Shown here: positions 46,701 through 55,867 of the stretch, piece by piece
Numbering within the stretch: position 1 is the first letter of the stretch
How the letters are laid out: each line of letters starts with the position of its first letter
DNA from: Pelagovum pacificum
Lineage (GTDB): Bacteria; Pseudomonadota; Alphaproteobacteria; Rhodobacterales; Rhodobacteraceae
Direction: 5' to 3'
NCBI RefSeq assembly: GCF_016134045.1
Contig: NZ_CP065915.1
Span: forward strand, 3,905,001-3,969,000
Length of the DNA: 64,000 bases
The notes under the pieces: generated by a model
What the model saw: the letters and a program-made list of their open reading frames with translations, nothing else
Database searches by the model: none
What the model was told of the DNA's origin: nothing
Translations under genes and position numbers: made by a program

Positions 46701-47831
46701 ATGAGGGACGAGGGGCTCAAGGAGGCCCTGCGCCGCTACGCGCTGGAGGCCGGCTTCACCGAGATGGGTGTCTGTCGCCCCGATGCCGCGCCCGGCACCG
46801 CCGGGCGGCTGGCGGAGTTCGTCGCCGAGGGGCGGCATGGACAGATGCGCTGGATGGAAGAGCGGATGCACTGGCGTGGCGATCCGACGGCGCTCTGGCC
46901 CGAGGCGCGGTCGGTCGTGATGCTCGCCGAATCCTATACACCGGAGCATGACCCGCTTGAGGTGCTGGAGTACCGCGACCGTGGTGCGATCAGCGTCTAT
47001 GCGCAGGGGCGGGACTATCACGATGTCGTCAAGAAGCGACTGAAGAAGGTCGGGCGCTGGCTGCTCGAGGAGGCAGTGAAGCGTGACCAGAGCCCGTCGC
47101 GGCACCGGGTGCCGCTTTCGGCGGGTTCTTCGCAAACGCCTGTCGCTCACGCGGCGGGTGCTATGCAACCGCCGGAGATCAAGGTCTTCGTGGATACGGC
47201 ACCGGTGATGGAAAAGCCGCTCGCGGCAGCTGCCGGGCTTGGCTGGCAGGGCAAGCACACGAACCTGCTGGGGCGGGGGATCGGCAACTGGGTCTTCCTC
47301 GGCGCGATCTTCACAACCATCGATCTGGCGCCCGACGCACCGGGTGAGGAGCGCTGCGGCAGCTGCACCCGATGCCTCGACATCTGTCCGACCAACGCCT
47401 TCCCCGCGCCGTTCCAGCTCGATGCGCGGCGCTGTATTTCCTACCTCACGATCGAACATCACGGGCCGGTGGACGAGGCCCTGCGCCCGGGGCTCGGCAA
47501 CCGGATCTATGGCTGCGACGATTGCCTCGCCGTCTGCCCGTGGAACAAGTTTGCCCAGACCGCGACCGAGACCCGCTATGCCGGCGGAAGCGAGCCGCCG
47601 CGTCTTGCTGAACTCGCCGCGCTGGACGACGCGAGCTTCCGGCAGCGATTTTCCGGCAGTCCGATCAAGCGCATCGGTCGCAACCGTTTCGTCAGGAATG
47701 TCGCGTATGCCATCGGCAATTCCGACGATCCGGCGCTTCGCCCGGTGGCGCAGACCCTGACCGATGACGCGGATGAGACTGTTCGTGATGCGGCGCGCTG
47801 GGCGGCGCTCCAGCTCGACAAGCGGGGTTGA
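46701..47831 (+). CDS. queG: Epoxyqueuosine reductase with unusual insertion
   Basis: 376 aa. It reduces epoxyqueuosine to queuosine in tRNA, using cobalamin and two 4Fe-4S clusters. The catalytic Asp 165 ([14 protein letters not shown]), the ferredoxin motif [13 protein letters not shown] and the second cluster [10 protein letters not shown] are present. Residues about 127-157 form an extra Ser/Pro/Ala-rich segment not seen in typical QueG between RWLLEEA and the [10 protein letters not shown] block. Its DNA holds a perfect palindrome at 47099-47115. The start at 46701 follows an in-frame longer ORF without signals. Confidence 0.93.
   Translation: MRDEGLKEALRRYALEAGFTEMGVCRPDAAPGTAGRLAEFVAEGRHGQMRWMEERMHWRGDPTALWPEARSVVMLAESYTPEHDPLEVLEYRDRGAISVYAQGRDYHDVVKKRLKKVGRWLLEEAVKRDQSPSRHRVPLSAGSSQTPVAHAAGAMQPPEIKVFVDTAPVMEKPLAAAAGLGWQGKHTNLLGRGIGNWVFLGAIFTTIDLAPDAPGEERCGSCTRCLDICPTNAFPAPFQLDARRCISYLTIEHHGPVDEALRPGLGNRIYGCDDCLAVCPWNKFAQTATETRYAGGSEPPRLAELAALDDASFRQRFSGSPIKRIGRNRFVRNVAYAIGNSDDPALRPVAQTLTDDADETVRDAARWAALQLDKRG
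47099..47115. repeat. Palindrome inside queG insertion
   Basis: GCGGCACC-G-GGTGCCGC is a 17-bp perfect inverted repeat lying within the in-frame extra segment of queG (codons about 127-157). It may mark an inserted palindromic element. Confidence 0.5.
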
Positions 47832-47878
47832 GTAGCGCCCATGACCTTTGTCAGGATGCGCCCAGATTGGAGACCCTC

Positions 47879-49063
47879 ATGCGTCTGACACTTGCCATTG
47901 CCTTCTGGCTGCCCGTCGCAGCTTGCGCCCAGCCCGTCCAGCAGGGAGAGCCGAACGCCGATTTCGAGCCTGCCTTCCCAGAACAGACCCGCGCCGAGGC
48001 GTTGCCCGAGACCGCCGTATCGGTCGAGGACTTTGTCACTGGCCTCGATGCCCCTTGGGGCATCGCGTTCCTGCCGGACGGCACCACGCTCGTGACCGAA
48101 CGGCCCGGCCGCCTGCGCCACGTCGCGGAGGACGGCACCCTGTCCGATCCCATCGCCGGCGTTCCCGAAGTGGACGCCCGGCGGCAGGGCGGCCTGCTCG
48201 ACGTCGCCGTGCGCGATGATTTCGCGGACACCCGTCGCGTCTGGCTGACCTATGCCAAGGCTGTCGACGGCGGCACCGTCACCGCCGCCGCGACCGGCCT
48301 GCTGTCGGAGGACGCGACGGAGCTGACCGAGGTCACGGACATCTTCGTGCAGGACCCGCCCTCGCAGAACCCGATGCACTACGGCAGCCGGATCGTCTTC
48401 GAGCCGGGCACCGACAACGCCTTCATCACCACGGGCGAGCATTCCGCCGAATCCGACCGCGTGCTGGCGCAGGATCTCGACACCACCTACGGCAAGGTGA
48501 TCCGCGTCGATGCGGTCACCGGCGAAGCGCCGGACGACAACCCTTTCGCCGACGGGAGCGGGGTGGACACGATCTGGAGCTACGGCCACCGCAACATGCA
48601 GGGCGCGGCGATCGACCCGGACGGGACGCTCTGGACGATCGAACATGGCCCCGCCGGCGGGGACGAGCTGAACATGCCCGAACCCGGCCTGAACTACGGC
48701 TGGCCCGAGATCAGCTACGGCATCAACTATCGCGGCACGCCGGTCGGCACCGGGGACGCCGTGATGGAGGGGATGGAACAGCCGGTCTATTACTGGGATC
48801 CGGTCATCGCACCCGGCGGAATGATGTTCTATGAAGGCGACATGTTCTCCGACTGGCAGGGCGACCTGCTGATCGGCGGACTGGTCGCCGGCGCCGTCGT
48901 GCGTCTGTCACTGGAGGATGGTCTCGTGACCGGGGAAGAGCGCATTGCAGAAGGTATCGGCCGCGTCCGCGACGTCGAAGTCGCGCCCGATGGCTCGGTT
49001 CTCGTGCTGATCGACGCGCCGGCCCCGAACGGCGGCATCAAGAGGATCGTGCCGGCGGAATGA
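47879..49063 (+). CDS. PQQ-dependent soluble aldose sugar dehydrogenase-like protein
   Basis: 394 aa beta-propeller of the glucose/sorbosone dehydrogenase family. Blocks are GLDAPWGIAFLPDGTTLVTERPGRLR, SQNPMHYGSRIVFEPG, YGHRNMQGAAIDPDG, NYGWPEISYG and VIAPGGMMFYEG. The N-terminus (MRLTLAIAFWLPVAAC) is an export signal with a possible lipobox VAAC, so it may be a periplasmic lipoprotein. It oxidises aldoses with PQQ; no PQQ synthesis genes are in the window. Its stop overlaps the next gene by 4 nt (ATGA). Confidence 0.88.
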   Translation: MRLTLAIAFWLPVAACAQPVQQGEPNADFEPAFPEQTRAEALPETAVSVEDFVTGLDAPWGIAFLPDGTTLVTERPGRLRHVAEDGTLSDPIAGVPEVDARRQGGLLDVAVRDDFADTRRVWLTYAKAVDGGTVTAAATGLLSEDATELTEVTDIFVQDPPSQNPMHYGSRIVFEPGTDNAFITTGEHSAESDRVLAQDLDTTYGKVIRVDAVTGEAPDDNPFADGSGVDTIWSYGHRNMQGAAIDPDGTLWTIEHGPAGGDELNMPEPGLNYGWPEISYGINYRGTPVGTGDAVMEGMEQPVYYWDPVIAPGGMMFYEGDMFSDWQGDLLIGGLVAGAVVRLSLEDGLVTGEERIAEGIGRVRDVEVAPDGSVLVLIDAPAPNGGIKRIVPAE

Positions 49064-50109
49064 AGATGGTGGGCTATCTCGCCCGGTTCGTGCATCGCAT
49101 CGAGGGGCTCTTCGACCGTCGCCAGCGACGGCGGCAAACCGGCGCGCAGCCAGTGATAGAGCCTTATATCGGCTACGCGACCCCGGAGGAGATCGTCCTT
49201 CGGGGGCGTGTGCTCACGGCGCTGCGCCGGTCCGAGCCGCGCCCCGACCAGCATTGGTTCACCAACTTTCGTCAGATGCTGCGGCTGTTCCTGACGGACG
49301 AGGTCTCCGGCGTCTCGATCCGGGCGCGGGGCTGCCGCGTGGCAAGTGACGAGGAAGGCTACTTCACCCTGTCTGTCCCGCGCGATGGCGTTTCGGGCTG
49401 GGTCGAGGTCAAGGTCGAACATCTCGACGAAGTGCCGGCGCCGGGCGGGCTGCCCTACGCTTGGGAAGACGGGGAAATGCCCGTGGCCGAGGCGGTGATG
49501 CCCGCCTTCGCTCCCGGTACGGACGCGGAGATTGGCGTGATTTCCGACGTCGACGACACCATGCTTCAGACCGGCGCTTGGTCGCGTATCCGGCTGGTGT
49601 GGACCTCGCTCATGGGCAACATCCACACCCGGCACATTTTCCCCGACGCGGTGGAGCTTATCAGCCGGCTCAGCGCCGGCGGGCGGAATCCGGTCTTCTA
49701 CGTCAGCTCGTCGCCGTGGAACCTGCACGATTTCCTCGAGCGGGTCTTTGCACGGCACAACTTGGTTCGTGGGCCCATGTTCCTGCGGGACTTCGGGCTC
49801 AACGACAAGCGGCCCCTGGCGTCGAGCCACAGCGACCACAAGTCCCACGCCATCGACACGATCCTTGCCGCCAATCCGGGTCTGCCTTTCGTGCTGATCG
49901 GTGACACCGGCCAGTTCGATTCCGAGATCTACGCCGCCGCCGCCCGCCGTCACAAGGGACGGATCCAGCGGGTGATCCTGCGTGCGCCGCGCCGGAAGCG
50001 CGACGCCGCGACCGAGGTCAACGTTCGCACACTCCGCCAGAAGGGCATCCCGGTTCACGTCGGCCCCGATTTCAGCGAAGCGATCGAGGTCCTCGGCGGC
50101 GGTCGATAG
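49060..50109 (+). CDS. App1-like phosphatase-domain protein (DUF2183)
   Basis: 349 aa. The HAD-type catalytic motif DVDDT is at 163-167 (ISDVDDTMLQTG), followed by the App1 blocks NPVFYVSSSPWNLHDFLERVF and FVLIGDTGQFDSEIY. In yeast App1 is a phosphatidate phosphatase; bacterial members are uncharacterised. The N-terminal 150 residues hold a beta-rich domain. Translationally coupled to the sugar dehydrogenase gene upstream, an association whose meaning is not obvious. Confidence 0.85.
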   Translation: MKMVGYLARFVHRIEGLFDRRQRRRQTGAQPVIEPYIGYATPEEIVLRGRVLTALRRSEPRPDQHWFTNFRQMLRLFLTDEVSGVSIRARGCRVASDEEGYFTLSVPRDGVSGWVEVKVEHLDEVPAPGGLPYAWEDGEMPVAEAVMPAFAPGTDAEIGVISDVDDTMLQTGAWSRIRLVWTSLMGNIHTRHIFPDAVELISRLSAGGRNPVFYVSSSPWNLHDFLERVFARHNLVRGPMFLRDFGLNDKRPLASSHSDHKSHAIDTILAANPGLPFVLIGDTGQFDSEIYAAAARRHKGRIQRVILRAPRRKRDAATEVNVRTLRQKGIPVHVGPDFSEAIEVLGGGR

Positions 50110-50255
50110 GACGTCGCCGTCTCGACCATCTGCCAAACGACCGGCGGCACCGCGCGCCTGCGTAGCCGCGGCGGCGTCAGGAGTCCGTCGCGCCTCCTCG
50201 CTGACCTGACGAGGGCCACTGGCGGCCCGACGTGAACGGGCGTAGGTGAGGCGAC

Positions 50256-51179
50256 ATGTCAACTCAGCAAAGACCGATGCTCGGCGCGGTCCTCATGTCC
50301 CTCGCCGTGACCGCCTTCACGGTCATGTCCGCCTTCGTCAAAGCCGCCGACACCATTCCTGCCGGCGAGATCATGTTCTTCCGCTCCTTCCTCGCTCTTC
50401 CGGTGGTGATCGCGTGGCTCGCCATGACCGGCGGGCTGCAGGGCGGCATCAAGACGAAGAACTACAAGGGCCATGCGCTGCGCGGGATCGTCGGGTCGAT
50501 GGCCATGGGGATCGGTTTTGCCTCGCTCCATTATCTCCCCCTGCCCGAGGTGACGGCCATACGCTTCGCAACGCCGGTCGTGATGGTCGTGCTGGCCGCG
50601 CTGATGCTGGGGGAGCGGCTCCGCGCAATCCGGATCACGGCGGTCCTCACCGGCCTGGCCGGGGTTCTCATCATCACCATGCCGCGCCTGAGCGCCGGAA
50701 CCGGCACGTCCGAAGCGGTCGGCGCCGCGCTGGCGCTGAGCTCCGCCTGCCTCGCCGCGCTCGCCCAGATCTTCGTGAAGTCGATGTCAGGGAAGGAGAC
50801 GACGGCGGCGATCGTCTTCTACTTCTCGCTGACCGCATCGCTGATGGCCCTGCTGACGATCCCGTTCGGCTGGGTCATGCCGCAGGGGACGGACTGGATC
50901 TGGCTCGTCGGCGCAGGCCTGATCGGCGGGGTGGGGCAGATCCTGCTGACCTCGGCCTACCGCTTCGCCGACGCCGGAGTTGTCGCGCCGTTCAACTACG
51001 TCTCGATGCTGTGGGCGATCATCATCGGCTACGTCTGGTTCGCCGAGATCCCGACCGTCGCGATGCTGGTCGGCTCCGCGCTCATCATCTTCGCCGGTGT
51101 CGTGATCGTCTACCGCGAGCGCCAGCTCGGCCTCGCCCGGACGGTCGAACGGCGGCAGGAGATGCGCGGCATGCAGTAG
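50256..51179 (+). CDS. EamA-type drug/metabolite transporter
   Basis: 307 aa, ten predicted membrane helices in two EamA repeats (LSLAVTAFTVMSAFVK and ALSSACLAALAQIFVK start the halves). RhaT/EamA carriers export amino acids, nucleotides or other metabolites; the substrate is unknown. The TAG stop is part of a palindromic repeat (51176-51197). The preceding 146-bp gap (50110-50255) holds no recognised element. Confidence 0.88.
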   Translation: MSTQQRPMLGAVLMSLAVTAFTVMSAFVKAADTIPAGEIMFFRSFLALPVVIAWLAMTGGLQGGIKTKNYKGHALRGIVGSMAMGIGFASLHYLPLPEVTAIRFATPVVMVVLAALMLGERLRAIRITAVLTGLAGVLIITMPRLSAGTGTSEAVGAALALSSACLAALAQIFVKSMSGKETTAAIVFYFSLTASLMALLTIPFGWVMPQGTDWIWLVGAGLIGGVGQILLTSAYRFADAGVVAPFNYVSMLWAIIIGYVWFAEIPTVAMLVGSALIIFAGVVIVYRERQLGLARTVERRQEMRGMQ

Positions 51180-51197
51180 GATGGGGTTTTACCCCAT
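51176..51197. repeat. Palindromic repeat (GTAGGATGGGG type) at eamA 3' end
   Basis: GTAGGATGGGG followed by TTTT and ACCCCAT; ATGGGGT (51181-51187) pairs with ACCCCAT (51191-51197). It includes the TAG stop of the EamA gene (51177-51179). Same layout as the argJ and marR elements. Confidence 0.6.
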
Positions 51198-51245
51198 GCG
51201 CTGCCGCAATAGGCTCGCGCCGACCCATCCAACCGGAGCCCGGAC

Positions 51246-51845
51246 ATGACCGACACCGCCCTCATCGTCATCGACGTCCAGAACGATTTCTGCCCCGGCG
51301 GCGCGCTCGCCGTCACCGGTGGGGACGAGATCGTTCCCGGCATCAACGCGTTGATGGACGAATTCGCCGCCGTCGTGCTGACGCAGGACTGGCACCCGGC
51401 CGGTCATTCGTCCTTTGCCTCGTCCCATCCGGGCAAGGCGCCGATGGAAATGACCGATATGCCCTACGGGCCGCAGGTGCTCTGGCCGGATCACTGCATC
51501 CAGGGCTCGAACGGTGCGGCGTTTCACGCCGACCTGCGCACCGACCCCGCCGACCTGATCATCCGAAAGGGCTACAACCCGGAGATCGACAGCTACTCCG
51601 CCTTTTTCGAGAACGATCACGAGACGCCGACCGGCCTCGAAGGATACCTGCGCACACGCGGTATCTCGAAGTTGGTGATGGTCGGTCTCGCGACCGACTT
51701 CTGCGTGAACTTCTCTGCCGTCGACGCCGCGAAGCTCGGCTTCTCGGTCGAGGTGCGCACGGATCTCTGCCGCGGGATCGACCTTGACGGGTCGCTTGCC
51801 GCGTCCCTCAATGGAATGGCGGCCGCCGGGGTTTCGGTGGCATGA
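51246..51845 (+). CDS. pncA: Nicotinamidase
   Basis: 199 aa. It deaminates nicotinamide to nicotinate. The triad Asp 10 (VIDVQNDFCPGG), Lys 108 (IIRKGYNPEIDSYSAF) and Cys 153 (ATDFCVNFSA) is intact, with metal ligands in QDWHPAGH (48-54). pncB for the next step is 5 kb downstream. Closely follows a palindromic repeat. Confidence 0.95.
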   Translation: MTDTALIVIDVQNDFCPGGALAVTGGDEIVPGINALMDEFAAVVLTQDWHPAGHSSFASSHPGKAPMEMTDMPYGPQVLWPDHCIQGSNGAAFHADLRTDPADLIIRKGYNPEIDSYSAFFENDHETPTGLEGYLRTRGISKLVMVGLATDFCVNFSAVDAAKLGFSVEVRTDLCRGIDLDGSLAASLNGMAAAGVSVA

Positions 51846-51869
51846 CTCGTTTCCGGGGGAAATATTTCA

Positions 51870-52454
51870 ATGATCCGATTTCTGTTCGCGGCGCTGTTCT
51901 GCGCCGGACCCGCGTTCGCGCAATGCCCTGATCCGTCCCAACTCGACGCGGAGGGGATCACCATCGCCTTCGACGACGGGGCCATCGTCACCTACCAGCG
52001 GCTCGGTCCCGACCTCGTGCTCGAGATGAACGACCTCGAGTTCGACACCGGGTTCGGTGGCGTCTACCGCTTCGGAATGCTTCCGGTGGAGGAGTTCGAT
52101 CTCGACGAGTCGGGCGGCATCATCGACGACTCGCGCTGGGTGACGAGCTACCCGCAGGGGGCACCCGGCGCGCTTCCACCGCCAAGCTCCAGCGTCGACG
52201 TCCCGTTCGAGCGCAACGCCCCGGGCGAAAGCATGTCGGGCACGATCACGTTTGAGGCTCTGGGTTACGGCAACCGCATCATCAGCGGCTGCCCGATCGC
52301 CACGCGGGGCTTCAAGGTGCGGGTGACCGAAGCCGACGGCTCATGGTACGAGCCGCGGTTCAACTACTTCACCGACTACGGCTTCTCGATCATGATCGGC
52401 TCGTCCAACAGCGCGGGCGAGGAATACAGCTACGATACGGAATGGATCGAGTAG
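51870..52454 (+). CDS. Secreted protein of unknown function
   Basis: 194 aa, not recognised. Signal peptide 1-18 (MIRFLFAALFCAGPAFA), cleaved before QCPDP. The mature part is acidic, rich in aromatic residues and beta-prone (GGVYRFGMLPVEEF, SGTITFEALGYG), with Cys near 20 and 143 that could form a disulfide. Starts 24 bp after pncA, so possibly co-transcribed. Converges on efp with a 12-bp gap. Confidence 0.65.
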   Translation: MIRFLFAALFCAGPAFAQCPDPSQLDAEGITIAFDDGAIVTYQRLGPDLVLEMNDLEFDTGFGGVYRFGMLPVEEFDLDESGGIIDDSRWVTSYPQGAPGALPPPSSSVDVPFERNAPGESMSGTITFEALGYGNRIISGCPIATRGFKVRVTEADGSWYEPRFNYFTDYGFSIMIGSSNSAGEEYSYDTEWIE

Positions 52455-52466
52455 GCGACTGCCACC

Positions 52467-53036
52467 TCAGTCCTTCGCACGCTCGACGTAGGAGGCATCC
52501 TCGGTGTTGACCACGACGCGGGTGCCGACGCCGATGTGCGGCGGGACCATGACGCGCACGCCGTTGTCCGCCTGCGCGGGCTTGTAGGACGACGACGCCG
52601 TCTGCCCCTTCACCACCGGTTCCGTCTCCACGATCTCGACCGTCACCTTCTGCGGCAGGTCCAGCGCGATGGCGATTTCGTTGTGGATCGACAGGAAGCA
52701 GATCATGCCTTCCTGCAGCCAGACCTTGCTGTCGCCCACCACGTCTTCCTGCGCCGCGACCTGTTCGAAGGTCTCGGGGTCCATGAAGTGGTAGCCTTCG
52801 CCGTCCTCGTAGAGGAACTGGAATTCTTTCTGTTCGACGTGGGCGCGCTCGACGCTGTCGGTCGTCTTCCAGCGGTCAGACACCTTCACGCCGTCGGAGA
52901 TGCGGCGCATCTCGATCTGAGTGACGGGGGTGCCTTTGCCGGGGTGGAAGTTCTCCGCCCGGAGGATCACGTAGAGCTTCTCGTCAATGTCGACGACGTT
53001 GCCCTTGCGCAGCTGTGATGCGATGACTTTCGCCAT
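52467..53036 (-). CDS. efp: Elongation factor P
   Basis: 189 aa, three beta-barrel domains. It relieves ribosome stalling at polyproline. The modified residue Lys 34 is present in the tip loop HPGKGTP, which makes it a substrate for lysylation by EpmA encoded divergently next door. The C-terminal OB block [31 protein letters not shown] is complete. Confidence 0.96.
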   Translation of the reverse strand: MAKVIASQLRKGNVVDIDEKLYVILRAENFHPGKGTPVTQIEMRRISDGVKVSDRWKTTDSVERAHVEQKEFQFLYEDGEGYHFMDPETFEQVAAQEDVVGDSKVWLQEGMICFLSIHNEIAIALDLPQKVTVEIVETEPVVKGQTASSSYKPAQADNGVRVMVPPHIGVGTRVVVNTEDASYVERAKD

Positions 53037-53110
53037 TGGGCGTCTCCTTGTGGGTGTCTCTGGTTCGCGTTACCGGGTCCGTTACCGCATCAGCGCACGG
53101 AGGGCCAGTC

Positions 53111-54121
53111 ATGTCGTGGTGGGACAGGGAGCATCACGCGGACCGTCGCCCTGTGTTGCTGGCCCGAAACCGGATTCAGCGGGCGATCCGTGACTGGTTC
53201 GAGGGCCGGGGCTTCGTCGAGGTCGATCCACTCTGCATGGTGACCTCTCCGGGGAACGAGACGCACCTCCACGCCTTCGAGACAGAAGAGATCGCGCCCA
53301 ATCTCTCGACGCGTCGCCGCTACCTTCACACGTCGCCCGAGTTCGCGATGAAGAAGCTGCTGGCGGCGGGGGAGGAGCGGATATTCACCTTCTCTCACGT
53401 ATGGCGCAACCGGGAGGGCGGTCCGCGCCACGGGTCTGAGTTCGTGATGCTGGAGTGGTATCGCGCGAACGCGCCCTACACCGTGCTGATGGAGGATTGC
53501 GCCGAGTTGCTGCGCGTCGCGGCCGAGGCGGCAGGGTCTTCCCTGCTGCGGCATGGTGAGGCCACCTGCGATCCATTGATCGCGCCGCGCCGGGTTTCGG
53601 TCGCCGACGCATTCGGCGAGGCCGGGATCGACCTGCTGTCGACACTGCCGGACGGCGTTCCGGATACCGGTCGCCTTGCGGCGGCGCTCGACCGGGTTGG
53701 CGTCAAACATATGGACGGGGAGACATGGTCCGATCTCTTCTCCCGCGTACTGGTCGGAGAGGTCGAGCCCGGGCTGGGCCACGCGGCGACCTTCCTCGAC
53801 CGCTATCCGGCGCCCGAAGCCGCGCTCGCCCGGCGCTGCCCGGACGACCCGCGCGTCGCCGAACGGTTCGAGCTGTTCGCCTGCGGTGTCGAGCTCGCCA
53901 ACGGCTTCGGAGAGCTGACCGACCCGGAGGAGCAGCGCGCCCGGTTCACCGCCGACATGGACGAGCGGGAGCGCATCTACGGCAGCCGCTATCCGCTGGA
54001 CGAGGAGTTTCTCGCCGCGCTGGCCCACATGCCGCCGTCGTCCGGGATCGCCCTTGGGTTCGACCGGCTGGTGATGCTCGCGACCGGCGCCCCCCGGATC
54101 AGCGACGTCATCTGGGCGTAG
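53111..54121 (+). CDS. epmA: EF-P lysine ligase EpmA (GenX/PoxA)
   Basis: 336 aa class II lysyl-tRNA-synthetase core without the tRNA anticodon-binding domain. Motif 2 is seen as FTFSHVWRNREGGPRHGSEFVMLEWYR and motif 3 as GIALGFDRLVMLATG. It adds beta-lysine to Lys 34 of EF-P. ATG 53111 has GGAGGG 6 nt upstream. It is divergent from efp with a 74-bp gap. EpmB (lysine 2,3-aminomutase) is not in the window. The TAG stop is the start of a palindromic repeat. Confidence 0.93.
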   Translation: MSWWDREHHADRRPVLLARNRIQRAIRDWFEGRGFVEVDPLCMVTSPGNETHLHAFETEEIAPNLSTRRRYLHTSPEFAMKKLLAAGEERIFTFSHVWRNREGGPRHGSEFVMLEWYRANAPYTVLMEDCAELLRVAAEAAGSSLLRHGEATCDPLIAPRRVSVADAFGEAGIDLLSTLPDGVPDTGRLAAALDRVGVKHMDGETWSDLFSRVLVGEVEPGLGHAATFLDRYPAPEAALARRCPDDPRVAERFELFACGVELANGFGELTDPEEQRARFTADMDERERIYGSRYPLDEEFLAALAHMPPSSGIALGFDRLVMLATGAPRISDVIWA

Positions 54122-54143
54122 GGTGCGCGCTCGATGCGCACCC
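54118..54143 (+). repeat. 26-bp palindromic repeat, copy 1
   Basis: GTA followed by GGGTGCGC (54121-54128), a 7-nt loop and GCGCACCC (54136-54143). It includes the epmA stop TAG. Copy 2 lies 16 bp further on in inverted orientation with one mismatch, so the pair could form a large cruciform. Confidence 0.8.
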
Positions 54144-54159
54144 CCGGTCGGACCCTTCG

Positions 54160-54185
54160 GGGTGCGCATCAAGCGCGCACCCTAC
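54160..54185 (-). repeat. 26-bp palindromic repeat, copy 2 (inverted)
   Basis: GGGTGCGC (54160-54167), ATCAAGC, GCGCACCC (54175-54182), TAC. It is the reverse complement of copy 1 with a single difference. Confidence 0.8.
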
Positions 54186-54249
54186 GGATTCTGTTCTGCT
54201 CAATCGCTCGGCATCGGGCGGGTGGCCGGGGGAAACATTCCCGCATTCG

Positions 54250-54350
54250 TTGCATCCGGGCCTCGAAATGTCGGTCAGGGGCGAACCGGTCCCCCGGTGG
54301 GATGCAAAGGTTGATCCACGACTCGCGATAGATCGGGACACGGGGGATCA
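54250..54350 (+). promoter_or_regulatory. Structured leader of NCS1 permease, riboswitch-like candidate
   Basis: TTGCATCC (54250-54257) pairs perfectly with GGATGCAA (54300-54307), enclosing 42 nt that can form further stems (ACCGG/CCGGT at 54285-54298). Downstream, TGATCC (54312-54317) can pair with GGATCA (54345-54350), which overlaps the GGGGGA ribosome-binding site. An aptamer-like domain followed by a site-sequestering stem is the layout of a translational riboswitch. No known class is recognised. Confidence 0.35.
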
Positions 54351-54354
54351 CATC

Positions 54355-55833
54355 ATGCCAGCCGACGATTTCGCCATTATCACTGCCGCCGAGACCGACG
54401 GCTCTCTCTACAACGAGGATCTCGCACCCCTGCCGCCGGAGAAGCGGAAGTGGGGCGCCTTCGAGATCTTCAACGTCTGGTCGAACGACATCCAGTCGCT
54501 GTTCGGCTACACGCTTGCCGCCTCTCTCTTCATCAGCTCGGGCATCAACGGCTGGTGGGTGTTCGCGGCCATCGTTCTAGCAGGGCTCATCGTCATGGGG
54601 CTGGTGAACCTCACCGGCCGGCCGAGCGTGAAATACGGCATCCCCTATCCGGTGATGGCCCGTGCGGCGATGGGCGTGCGGGGCGCCAACCTCCCGGCCA
54701 TGATCCGCGGCATCGTCGCAATCTTCTGGTACGGGGTGCAGACCTACTTCGCCTCGACCGCCGTCGCGATGCTGATCTACGCGCTGTTCGGCGGCGCGGA
54801 GGGCGCGACCTTCCTCGGCCTGACCACCGTCGACTGGATCGCGTATGTCTTCGTCTCGATCTTCCAGGTGGCGCTCTTCATGCGCGGCATCGACTGGATC
54901 ACGAAGTTCCTCAACTGGGCCGGCCCGCTCGTTTACGCGGTGATGATCCTGCTTGCGCTCTACATCTGGTTCCGTGCCGGGAACGGCCTGTTCTCGGAGC
55001 TCGGGGTCATCTTCTCCGGCGCGGCCGCGGAGGATGGCACGTCCGGCGGCGTCGGTGCCTTCATCGGTGTGGTCGGTACGATGATCGCCTACTTCGCGGC
55101 GGTCATCATCAACTACGGCGACTTCGCCCGCTTCGTGCAGACCGACGGCAAGATGCGTATGGGCAACTTCCTCGGACTGCCGGTCAGCCTCGCCGTCTTC
55201 TCGTTCCTCGCGATGTTCATCACGGCGGGCACGGCAGCGATCTTCGGCACGATCCTCACCAACCCGGCGGAGATCGTCGGCCAAGTGGACAGCGTGCTAC
55301 TGACGCTGATCGCGGCACTCACGTTCTTCGCAGCGACAGTGGGGATCAACCTCGTCGCGAACTTCATCCCGCCGGCCTACGACCTCGCCAATCTGGCGCC
55401 CGCGCGCATCTCGGCGAGGACGGGTGGCATGATCACGGCGGGCCTCGCCTTCTTCATCGGGGCGTTCTGGGTGGCGGCGATCTCAACCATCGGCATCGCG
55501 GTGTTCGTCGACACGCTTGGCGCGATCCTCGCCCCGCTCTACGGCGTGCTGGTTGCGGACTATTACATCGTGAAGAAGCGGCAGCTCGACGTGCCCGCGC
55601 TGTTCTCGCCCTCTCCGACCGGCCTCTACTGGTACGAGGGCGGCTGGAACCGCAAGGCGCTCTATGCCGTCGGGATCGCGGGGGTCTTCTCCGTCGCGAC
55701 GGTCTGGGTGCCGGTGCTCGGCGCGCTTTCGGGCTACGCCTGGTTGATCGGCGCGGCGCTGGCCGCGGCGTTGCATGTCTGGCTGATGGGCCGGGCGACG
55801 TACACGGCGCCGGCGCCTGCTCCCGCCGAATAA
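54355..55833 (+). CDS. NCS1-family nucleobase/hydantoin permease
   Basis: 492 aa, about 12 membrane helices. The cytoplasmic start PLPPEKRKWGAFEIFNVWSNDIQSLFGY and helix motifs such as GIPYPVMARAAMGVRGANLPAMIRGIVAIFWYGVQTYFAS are typical of NCS1 (CodB/FurE/Mhp1 relatives). It imports uracil, cytosine, allantoin, hydantoin or a similar compound with H+ or Na+. ATG 54355 has GGGGGA 7 nt upstream. No catabolic gene adjoins it to identify the substrate. Confidence 0.85.
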   Translation: MPADDFAIITAAETDGSLYNEDLAPLPPEKRKWGAFEIFNVWSNDIQSLFGYTLAASLFISSGINGWWVFAAIVLAGLIVMGLVNLTGRPSVKYGIPYPVMARAAMGVRGANLPAMIRGIVAIFWYGVQTYFASTAVAMLIYALFGGAEGATFLGLTTVDWIAYVFVSIFQVALFMRGIDWITKFLNWAGPLVYAVMILLALYIWFRAGNGLFSELGVIFSGAAAEDGTSGGVGAFIGVVGTMIAYFAAVIINYGDFARFVQTDGKMRMGNFLGLPVSLAVFSFLAMFITAGTAAIFGTILTNPAEIVGQVDSVLLTLIAALTFFAATVGINLVANFIPPAYDLANLAPARISARTGGMITAGLAFFIGAFWVAAISTIGIAVFVDTLGAILAPLYGVLVADYYIVKKRQLDVPALFSPSPTGLYWYEGGWNRKALYAVGIAGVFSVATVWVPVLGALSGYAWLIGAALAAALHVWLMGRATYTAPAPAPAE

Positions 55834-55838
55834 ACAGA

Positions 55839-55860
55839 GGGGGCCGGGTCACCGGCCCCC
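55839..55860. terminator. Bidirectional terminator between NCS1 gene and SBP gene
   Basis: GGGGGCCGG (55839-55847), GTCA loop, CCGGCCCCC (55852-55860): a perfect 9-bp stem in the 34-bp gap between converging genes. Confidence 0.65.
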
Positions 55861-55867
55861 GCATCGC

